Source: Prevotella sp.
GTDB lineage: Bacteria > Bacteroidota > Bacteroidia > Bacteroidales > Bacteroidaceae
Length of the DNA: 64,000 nucleotides
Direction: 5' to 3'
Assembly: GCA_017467565.1 (NCBI GenBank)
Contig: JAFUSV010000131.1
Span: forward strand, 39,212-103,211
Position numbers and translations under genes: made by a program. The notes under the pieces were generated by a model. That model was given only the letters and a program-made list of their open reading frames with translations, did not search any database and was not told where the DNA came from. Below, piece by piece: positions 1-6,514 of the stretch. How positions within the stretch are numbered: position 1 is the first letter of the stretch; every line of letters begins with the position of its first letter.

Positions 1-5
1 TATTC

Positions 6-3000
6 ATGGCGTGGATGAGCGCCGTGGGACTGTGGCTGACAGCAGCCACTGCGTGCGCACAACTGCCGGCAGGCGGCAGCGAGAACTACCTGTTTCGCAA
101 CATCGGCGTGAAGGACGGGCTGTCGCAGACCACTGTGCTCGACATCCTGCAGGATCGCACGGGCTTTATATGGATGTGTACCAAGGCGGGACTCAACCGC
201 TACGACGGCACGACGATGCGTACCTACACCCACCGCGACGACGGGCACAGCCTGGGCAGCGACTTCGCCACGACCATCTGCGAGGCTCCCGACGGACGGC
301 TGTGGGTGGGCACCGAGCAGGGGGTCTACATCTACGACCCGCAGATGGACTCCTTCGCCCCGTTTGACATCAGGACTGCCGGCGGAGAGCGCATCACTAA
401 CAACGTGACGGTGCTGGAGTGCATAGGCAACCAGATATACATAGCTGCCAACGAGCAGGGACTCTTCGTCTACGACATACGGATGAAGAGGCTGCGCAAC
501 CTGACCTTCAAGGGACACCCTAACGTGGCAGGACTGCATCTTGACTCGAAAGGGCGTTTGTGGATAGGCTTCTTCGGAGGCGGACTGTACTTCATAGACC
601 ATTTCCTGACGACTGACGCTACAGCCAACGACCTGCAGTGCTTCACTGACGACACGGGGCACGAACCCTTTGAGGGCGACATCGTATCGTCGGTCGTGGA
701 GGTGAGGCCCGGCATACTGATGACTGGCAGCGACCGCCACGGACTGACGGAGATCAATGTCGTGAGCCGCCACGTCAGACCTATCATCAACAGCTATGGC
801 GGTCGCCCCATCTTCGGACGCTCGCTCACACTCCACGACCATCAGGTATGGGTGGCCACCGAGCAGGGACTGTTCGTCTACGACATCGACTCGCAGCAAC
901 TGAGCCGCTATGCCCACGAGCCCTCCGACCCCTTCTCGCTGGCCGACAACTCGCTCTACTGCATCTGTACCGACCGCGAGGGCGGCATGTGGATAGGCAG
1001 TTACTTTGCCGGCGTCAACTACCTGCCACCACGGTCGGCGGGATTTAAGCGCTACATGCCCTACAAGACGCAACTGCAAGGCCGCCATGTACGCGAGATG
1101 GTCAGCGACGGGGAGGGACGCATCTGGATAGGTACCGAGGACATGGGCCTCAACATCTTCGACCCCGCGACCGAGACGTTCAGCTACGTGGAGCAGAGCA
1201 AGGACTTCCCCAACATACACGGCCTCTGTGTGGACGGCGACGAGATATGGGTGGGCACGTTCAGCTACGGTCTGAAGATCATCAATACGAAGACGTGTCG
1301 CATCGTGCGTAGCTACAGTGTAGGCGACGGCCACGGGCTGCGCGACAACACCATCTTCAGCATCGCTCAGGACCAGGAGGGCACCTTCTGGCTGGGCACC
1401 ATACGCGGACTGTGCCACTACGACCGTCAGCACGACCGCTTTGTCTACGAGGATGACGTGCCCGGCATTCTTATTAATAAGGTGAGCATCTGCCGCCACG
1501 GCGACCTGTGGCTGGCCACGCAGACCAACGGCGTCTACCACCGCACGACCGACGGCTCCTGGCACCACTACTCGCAGGCCAACCAGCGCGACATGCGCTC
1601 TGACAAGGCCATCGACCTGATGGAGGATGCCACGGGCAACATGTGGGTGGCTACGCAGGGCGGCGGCATCTATCGCTACCAGGCAGCCGAGGACAGGCTG
1701 CAGCACATAGACTTAGGCGAAGAGCTCACCACCGTGTTCCAGATGGTAGAGGCTCACGACGGCACCATCTGGATGAGCACCTCGAACCACATAGCCAGCT
1801 ACCAGCCAAAGACGGGCGTCAGCCACATCTACGAATCGTCCGACGGCATACACGACTATCAGTTCAACTACAGCTCGTCGTTCTTCGACGCTCAGGGGCG
1901 CGTCTACTTCGGCACGCTCAACGGCTTCATACGCTTCATGCCGTCGGCATCCAGCTTCACCAAGGATGCCCCCGCCCAGACCGGCACACCCCGCGTGGTG
2001 GCTACCAGCCTGCGCATACAGAACAGCCATACCGACATCTACACCCCCCAGTCGCCGCTACAGCAGAGCATCACCTACACCCGGGAGCTGACACTCAGCC
2101 ACCGGCAGAACTCGTTCACCCTGCAGCTGTCGGCACTGGTCTTCGACCTGGCACAGCTACGCCCCATGGAGTACCGTCTGGACAACTACGACCACGACTG
2201 GCAACCCATGCGTGCCGACAATATGGTGGGCTATGCCAACCTGCCGGCAGGCCACTACACGCTGCGCGTCCGGCTGCAGAATGCCGACGGCACATGGAGC
2301 GACGATGCCTACCGACTGGCCATCACGGTACGCCCCCACCCGCTGCTCTCCGTCTGGGCTCAAATCGTCTACGCCCTGCTGCTGGCCGTACTCATCTTCC
2401 TGATATACCGCTTCTTCTCGCTGCGCAGCCGCTACCGCCGGCAGCACGCCATGGAGCGCTTCGAGCACGAGATGGAGCAGGAGCTCTACGAGAGCAAGAT
2501 ACGCTTCTTCACCAACGTGGCCCACGAGATACGCACGCCGCTGACGCTCATCAAGGCCCCACTGGAGAATATGATAGAGAAGGCCGGGGCCGAGGACACG
2601 CAGATAAGCCGGCTGAACGGCGACCTGCACGTCATGCAGCAGAACACCAACCGCCTGCACGACCTCATCAACCAACTGCTGGACTTCCGTAAGACCGAGG
2701 CCAACGGGCTGCGGCTCAACTTCGAGCACTGCGACATCGGAGCCATCATCAGCAGCATCTACGAACGGTTCATGCCCACCATGCAGAAGCGCGGGCTGGA
2801 GACCTCGCTCAGCCTGCCTCAGGAGCCGCTCCTCGCCGACGTGGACCGCGAGGGATTCACGAAGATAGTGAGCAACCTGCTGAACAACGCCGTGAAGTAC
2901 GGCGAGCACCACGTGGCCGTCACCCTGACGCGCAACACCGACCAGCTGGTGCTCCTCGTGGCCAACGACGGACCGCAGATACCGCCACAGATGCGCCGAC

Positions 3001-4064
3001 AGATATTCACCCCCTTCTTCCGCATCGAGAGCAAGGAACGCTCGTCGACCGTCGGCACCGGCATCGGACTGGCCATGACACGCTCGCTGACCGAACTGCA
3101 CAACGGTACCATACAGATAGACGACCACCCCACGCTCAACATCTTCCACCTGCAGATACCCATCGCACAGAAGGACGTGCTCACCATCACCAATATGGCC
3201 TATGCGCCCCATAAGCCCCATGAGTCCCATGAGCCCCATAAGTCCCATGAGCCCCATGAGCCCCATAAGTCCCATAAGTCCCATGAGCCCAGCGAGCCCT
3301 CTCACCCCCACACCATACTCCTGGTCGAGGACAACGAGCAGCTGCTGGCCTACGAGCAGCAACAGCTGGAGCAGGACTACGACGTCATCTGTGCCACCAA
3401 CGGCGAGGAAGCCCTGCAGCTGCTACGCCAACACGACATCCACCTCATCGTCAGCGACATCATGATGGAGCCCATGAGCGGACTGGAGCTCTGCAAGGCA
3501 GTGAAACAAGACGTCGAGATGAGCCACATACCCGTCATCCTGCTCACGGCCCTCACCACCCAGCAGGCTAAGATGCAGGGCATGGAGAACGGTGCCGATG
3601 CCTACATCGAGAAACCCTTCTCGTTAGGATTCCTACGACAGACCATCAGCCGGCTGCTCGCCGAGCGCGAGTCGGTGAAGAAGGCTTTCGCCGAGTCGCC
3701 GTTCACGGCCTCCGAGAGCGTGTCCATCAGCCAGGCCGACAACGAATTTCTGCAACGGCTGAAGAAGGTGGTGGACAAGCACATGAACAACAGCGACCTG
3801 AACGTCGACCTGCTGGCATCAGAGATGCACATGAGCCGGTCGAGCCTGAACCGCAAGATACGCGGCACACTCGACATCTCGCCCAACGAGTATATCAAGA
3901 TTGAGCGACTGAAGAAGGCGGCCAGCCTGCTGAAGTCGGGCAAATCGAAGATTGCCAACATCTGCTACGAGGTGGGATTCACGACGCCCAGCTACTTCAC
4001 AAAGTGCTTCTACAAGCAGTTTGGCCTGCTGCCCAAGGAGTTTATGATAAGTGATAAGTGTTAA
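6..4064 (+). CDS. Hybrid two-component system sensor/regulator (HTCS), probably 5'-truncated by the window edge
   Basis: Inner-membrane sensor that in this family binds a glycan fragment in the periplasm and activates PUL transcription through a fused DNA-binding domain. Visible order: hydrophobic N-terminus (about 1-19), Reg_prop beta-propeller repeats with many W-I/V-G-T/S motifs (about 30-670), Y_Y_Y domain (about 720-770), TM helix (about 784-804), HisKA with H840 in NVAHEIRTPL, HATPase with a GTGIGLAM glycine box, receiver with phospho-acceptor D1151 (VSDIMMEPMSG), and a C-terminal AraC-type HTH (about 1255-1350). The hydrophobic start lacks basic residues and lies five bases from the window edge, so the true start is probably upstream. 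Odd points: a repeat-encoded His/Pro-rich linker joins kinase and receiver, and the last residues (SDKC) plus the stop lie in a tandem repeat. Its target PUL is not identified. Confidence 0.93.
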   Translation: MAWMSAVGLWLTAATACAQLPAGGSENYLFRNIGVKDGLSQTTVLDILQDRTGFIWMCTKAGLNRYDGTTMRTYTHRDDGHSLGSDFATTICEAPDGRLWVGTEQGVYIYDPQMDSFAPFDIRTAGGERITNNVTVLECIGNQIYIAANEQGLFVYDIRMKRLRNLTFKGHPNVAGLHLDSKGRLWIGFFGGGLYFIDHFLTTDATANDLQCFTDDTGHEPFEGDIVSSVVEVRPGILMTGSDRHGLTEINVVSRHVRPIINSYGGRPIFGRSLTLHDHQVWVATEQGLFVYDIDSQQLSRYAHEPSDPFSLADNSLYCICTDREGGMWIGSYFAGVNYLPPRSAGFKRYMPYKTQLQGRHVREMVSDGEGRIWIGTEDMGLNIFDPATETFSYVEQSKDFPNIHGLCVDGDEIWVGTFSYGLKIINTKTCRIVRSYSVGDGHGLRDNTIFSIAQDQEGTFWLGTIRGLCHYDRQHDRFVYEDDVPGILINKVSICRHGDLWLATQTNGVYHRTTDGSWHHYSQANQRDMRSDKAIDLMEDATGNMWVATQGGGIYRYQAAEDRLQHIDLGEELTTVFQMVEAHDGTIWMSTSNHIASYQPKTGVSHIYESSDGIHDYQFNYSSSFFDAQGRVYFGTLNGFIRFMPSASSFTKDAPAQTGTPRVVATSLRIQNSHTDIYTPQSPLQQSITYTRELTLSHRQNSFTLQLSALVFDLAQLRPMEYRLDNYDHDWQPMRADNMVGYANLPAGHYTLRVRLQNADGTWSDDAYRLAITVRPHPLLSVWAQIVYALLLAVLIFLIYRFFSLRSRYRRQHAMERFEHEMEQELYESKIRFFTNVAHEIRTPLTLIKAPLENMIEKAGAEDTQISRLNGDLHVMQQNTNRLHDLINQLLDFRKTEANGLRLNFEHCDIGAIISSIYERFMPTMQKRGLETSLSLPQEPLLADVDREGFTKIVSNLLNNAVKYGEHHVAVTLTRNTDQLVLLVANDGPQIPPQMRRQIFTPFFRIESKERSSTVGTGIGLAMTRSLTELHNGTIQIDDHPTLNIFHLQIPIAQKDVLTITNMAYAPHKPHESHEPHKSHEPHEPHKSHKSHEPSEPSHPHTILLVEDNEQLLAYEQQQLEQDYDVICATNGEEALQLLRQHDIHLIVSDIMMEPMSGLELCKAVKQDVEMSHIPVILLTALTTQQAKMQGMENGADAYIEKPFSLGFLRQTISRLLAERESVKKAFAESPFTASESVSISQADNEFLQRLKKVVDKHMNNSDLNVDLLASEMHMSRSSLNRKIRGTLDISPNEYIKIERLKKAASLLKSGKSKIANICYEVGFTTPSYFTKCFYKQFGLLPKEFMISDKC
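3202..3306 (+). repeat. 9-bp minisatellite CCCATRAGn, in frame inside the HTCS gene
   Basis: About ten imperfect 9-bp units of the type CCCATAAGy/CCCATGAGy, read as alternating P-H-K/E-S/P triplets between the kinase ATPase domain and the receiver. The same unit occurs in non-coding DNA at 11655-11755 and 23122-23230, and in another gene at 28108-28185. Confidence 0.9.
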
Positions 4065-4085
4065 GTGATAAGTGTTATTAGTTTA
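4045..4085 (+). repeat. Short tandem repeat (GTGATAA type) spanning the HTCS stop codon
   Basis: Imperfect tandem units of ATAAGTG/TTAAGTG. They encode the last residues of the sensor gene, provide its TAA stop and fill the short gap to the next gene. Twenty bases at 4052-4071 recur exactly at 56979-56998 over the end of rdgB. Confidence 0.85.
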
Positions 4086-4096
4086 AGAGTAAGAAA

Positions 4097-5257
4097 GTGA
4101 GAATAGCGATTATAGGCGGCGGTGCAGCGGGATTCTTCCTCGCTGTCAACCTGAAAGAACGGCGACCGGAGATGGACGTGACCATCATCGAGGCAGCACA
4201 GCGCGTGCTGGCCAAGGTGGAGATATCGGGCGGCGGACGGTGCAACTGCACTAACTCGTTTGCCAGCGTACGCGACCTGCAGACGGTCTACCCACGTGGC
4301 CACCGACTGATGAAGCGGCTCTTCCGATGCTTCGACTACCGCGATGCCTACCGCTGGTTTGAAGAGCGGGGCGTGCCGCTGGTCACGCAGGACGACGACT
4401 GCGTTTTTCTCCGCTCACAGGACTCTCATTCCATCATCAACCTATTCCTCTCCGAGGCTGCCCGACTGGGCATCCATGTGCGCACCGGCTGCCGCATCCG
4501 CTCGCTCGACGAGCTGAGCGACTACGACTACATCGCCGTGACCACAGGCGGCCAGCCCCGCAGTCAGGGACTGCAGTGGCTGGGCCACGACATCGTCGAA
4601 CCCGTGCCCTCGCTCTTCACCTTCAGCATCGACGATGCCCGCCTGCACCAGCTCATGGGCACCGTCGTCGAGGGCGCCTCGGCCATGATTGCCGGCACCC
4701 GCCTGCGGGCCGAGGGTCCACTGCTCATCACCCACTGGGGCATGAGCGGCCCTTGCATTCTTCGACTGTCCAGCTATGCAGCCCGCGAGCTGCACGATGC
4801 CGACTACCGCCTGCCGCTCATCGTCAACTGGACAGGCCGCAACGAGCAGGAGGTGCAAGGCGAGCTGACCCGCATCAGCACCGACCATCCACGCAAGCAG
4901 CTGTCCACCATCCGTCCCTTCGGTCTCGGGCAGCGACTGTGGAACTACCTTTCAGAGAAAGCCCTGGCTGGCCGGTCGCAGGCTCCTTGGGGCAGCCTGA
5001 ACAAGAAAGAGGCCAACCGCCTGACCACCATCCTGACAGCCGACAGCTACGCCATCAGTGGTCGAGCCCCCTTCCGTGATGAGTTCGTCACGTGTGGCGG
5101 CATCTCCCTGCAGGCCGTCAACCCCACCACATTAGAGAGCAAGACCCGTCCCCACCTCTTCTTTGCCGGCGAGGTCCTCGACATCGACGGCATCACCGGC
5201 GGCTTCAACTTTCAGGCCGCCTGGACCACCGCCTACGTCGTCAGCCAGAGTATATGA
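4097..5257 (+). CDS. NAD(P)/FAD-dependent oxidoreductase, HI0933/YhiN (BaiN/RdsA) family
   Basis: Cytosolic flavoprotein of 386 residues, normal for the family. The N-terminal dinucleotide-binding motif IIGGGAAGFF (about 4-13), the family box EISGGGRCNCTN (about 41-52) and the C-terminal FAD-contact segment GEVLDIDGITGGFNFQ are all present. The reaction is not established for most members; some relatives are flavin-dependent reductases in bile-acid metabolism, which should not be assumed here. Translation starts at GTG, because the FAD-binding strand begins immediately (MRIAIIGGG) and no ATG lies upstream in frame. It lies 32 bp after the HTCS gene and may be co-transcribed with it, but no functional link is evident. 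Confidence 0.93.
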   Translation: MRIAIIGGGAAGFFLAVNLKERRPEMDVTIIEAAQRVLAKVEISGGGRCNCTNSFASVRDLQTVYPRGHRLMKRLFRCFDYRDAYRWFEERGVPLVTQDDDCVFLRSQDSHSIINLFLSEAARLGIHVRTGCRIRSLDELSDYDYIAVTTGGQPRSQGLQWLGHDIVEPVPSLFTFSIDDARLHQLMGTVVEGASAMIAGTRLRAEGPLLITHWGMSGPCILRLSSYAARELHDADYRLPLIVNWTGRNEQEVQGELTRISTDHPRKQLSTIRPFGLGQRLWNYLSEKALAGRSQAPWGSLNKKEANRLTTILTADSYAISGRAPFRDEFVTCGGISLQAVNPTTLESKTRPHLFFAGEVLDIDGITGGFNFQAAWTTAYVVSQSI

Positions 5258-5301
5258 TTCCTCAAAAAAGGGATTCTATTATGACATATATCTACAACAG
5301 G

Positions 5302-5382
5302 AAAAATGGCAATTGGCAACGTCTTCCGTCATATTTCTGCCAAATCCTGCGCTGAAGTCAACAGAAATTTGTAATTTTGCAT
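5302..5382 (+). repeat. 81-bp direct repeat, copy 1, carrying a promoter
   Basis: Identical over 81 bases to 6050-6130 (constant offset 748). It ends in TAATTTTGCAT, a perfect -7 box, and this copy stops 7 bases before the ATG of the 5390 gene. Confidence 0.93.
5372..5380 (+). promoter_or_regulatory. Bacteroidetes -7 box (TAATTTTGC) for the 5390 gene
   Basis: Matches the TAnnTTTG consensus. The likely start of transcription falls at or next to the ATG at 5390, so the mRNA could be leaderless or nearly so. No clear TTTG -33 box is seen. Confidence 0.65.
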
Positions 5383-5389
5383 TCCTGTT

Positions 5390-5842
5390 ATGGAAACAAA
5401 AGAGACCACAATAGAGTCACTGATAGCCACAGTACTGGGCGATATACGTCAACAAGGCTATTCGTCCGTCCAGCCCTTCTGCATTGGCAAGGTGGAGGAG
5501 CGCATGATGCTTTTTGCCCTTAACAATGCTATTACCCTTGCCAGCGACGAACTCTATATGAGTGCCAAGCAGCTACAGCACTGCATGAGAGCATCAAAGG
5601 AATCAAAAGGCTTGGTGGTCGACGATGCTGACCTGATAGGCTTTCCTCAGCAGCGTTTTCAGATGAATCTTTATTATGACGGCGAATGCTTCATCTACAC
5701 TGACGGAGTGTCGAAGTTCATCGTTCATCCTAACTACAAAATGAAAATCAGTCGTGAGCTTGTAGCACATGTGAACTTCATTACGGCTACAAGGGTGAAA
5801 GACCCTGCAGAGTTCACGCTACCCAAATATCGCAAAATATAA
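5390..5842 (+). CDS. Hypothetical protein, 150 aa
   Basis: Not recognised. A soluble protein of 150 residues without signal peptide or membrane segment. It has an acidic start (METKETTIES), a helical first half and a C-terminal half rich in alternating hydrophobic/aromatic residues that could be beta-structured (QMNLYYDGECFIYTDG). The ATG lies 7 bp after a -7 promoter box and no ribosome-binding site is visible, which suggests a very short or absent leader. Its 3' end converges with a candidate small RNA on the minus strand. An internal start at MMLF (about residue 39) is possible but would discard a well-formed N-terminus. Confidence 0.7.
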   Translation: METKETTIESLIATVLGDIRQQGYSSVQPFCIGKVEERMMLFALNNAITLASDELYMSAKQLQHCMRASKESKGLVVDDADLIGFPQQRFQMNLYYDGECFIYTDGVSKFIVHPNYKMKISRELVAHVNFITATRVKDPAEFTLPKYRKI

Positions 5843-5978
5843 AAAGCTGGCCAACACGTGACCAGCAGTATCCTAAGTGAAGGAAACCAAGCGGCAAGGT
5901 CGAATTGCTCATCATCTCTACGTTTCCGCAGCCATGCCACCGTTCCGCACATCGTGGCTCTACTTGGTTCCACCTTTC
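5841..5978 (-). ncRNA. Candidate small structured RNA, about 138 nt
   Basis: Read leftwards, it has a promoter (TTTG 20 bp before TATCTTTGC), no ORF, and ends in a GC stem with a T-run. Inside, GTGAAAGGTGGAACCAAG near the 5' end can pair with CTTGGTTTCCTTCAC near the 3' end, and CTGCG-GAAA-CGTAG forms a GNRA-capped hairpin. It does not carry the signatures I know for SRP RNA, tmRNA, RNase P RNA or 6S RNA. The existence of a transcript is inferred. Confidence 0.5.
5846..5867 (-). terminator. Rho-independent terminator of the minus-strand RNA
   Basis: On the minus strand GCTGGTCA pairs with TGGCCAGC (one G-U) and is followed by TTTTTATATTTT. It lies just beyond the 3' end of the convergent 5390 gene. 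Confidence 0.65.
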
Positions 5979-5983
5979 ACGGT

Positions 5984-6016
5984 GCAAAGATAGGAAGAAT
6001 TCTCGGAATTTCCAAA
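5984..6016 (-). promoter_or_regulatory. Minus-strand promoter (TTTG-N20-TATCTTTGC)
   Basis: On the minus strand a TTTG (plus-strand CAAA at 6013-6016) is followed after 20 bp by TATCTTTGC (5992 to 5984). Sequence and spacing fit the Bacteroides -33/-7 consensus. Confidence 0.65.
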
Positions 6017-6049
6017 TTTTCCCACCACTTTCTGACATCTACGGCAGAA

Positions 6050-6130
6050 AAAAATGGCAATTGGCAACGTCTTCCGTCATATTTCTGCCAAATCCTGCGC
6101 TGAAGTCAACAGAAATTTGTAATTTTGCAT
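6050..6130 (+). repeat. 81-bp direct repeat, copy 2, carrying a promoter
   Basis: Second exact copy of 5302-5382, including the TAATTTTGC box at 6120-6128. No ORF follows it. In this copy the flank also makes an inverted repeat, GGCAGAAA ... TTTCTGCC. Confidence 0.92.
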
Positions 6131-6235
6131 CGTCGAACCCATAAATGACTCAATGAATGGAGTTCATGTTATGTACGATTGCTTAAATATTTATAAATTT
6201 TTAACCACATTGAGTCTTATTCTACCTATTTATAT

Positions 6236-6243
6236 TAATTTTG
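6236..6243 (+). promoter_or_regulatory. -7 box (TAATTTTG) ahead of the 6246-6428 structured RNA
   Basis: TAnnTTTG match, with TTGA about 23 bp upstream as a weak -33 box. Predicted transcription start is close to 6249, at the foot of the first hairpin. Confidence 0.55.
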
Positions 6244-6245
6244 TG

Positions 6246-6428
6246 CCGTGTTTCGATAGAGACACGGTTTTTTATTGCTCAATTATCCAGTCGAACTGCT
6301 ACCTCGGAAGGGATTATTAACGAGCAAGCTCTAATCCAGATAGGAGTGTGCGCTTATGCGCAGACTTCCATAGTGGATTAGGGGCTGTAGCAGGCCTGAC
6401 TGGATATATGGTAGGTCTGCGCTTTTTT
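6246..6428 (+). ncRNA. Candidate structured RNA or leader riboregulator upstream of the 6515 gene
   Basis: A first hairpin CCGTGT...ACACGG plus T-run (6246-6275) is followed by nested perfect helices: 6284-6292 with 6398-6406, 6296-6302 with 6387-6393, 6331-6338 with 6374-6381, and 6349-6353 with 6358-6362. GCGCAGAC (6358-6365) can instead pair with GTCTGCGC (6415-6422), which is followed by six T, giving a competing terminator. The arrangement fits either a stand-alone RNA or an attenuator for the gene starting 87 bp downstream. It matches no riboswitch consensus that I recognise. Confidence 0.55.
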
Positions 6429-6514
6429 GTGTGTCTATACGCATCGGAGTGTGGCTGCTGGATAGACCATTCGTCTACATTTATCAATATTAACTAATTA
6501 ACAAATTACTACAG

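Noticed and set aside
5281-5355. Small ORFs ending KNGNWQRLPSYFCQILR in both promoter copies
   Set aside because: The shared peptide is only a translation of the identical 81-bp DNA repeat; there is no ribosome-binding site, and the repeat ends in a promoter.
6246-6428. 6S RNA
   Set aside because: Rod-like pairing is similar, but length and the asymmetric internal hairpins do not clearly fit and a terminator competes with the rod; left as an unassigned structured RNA.
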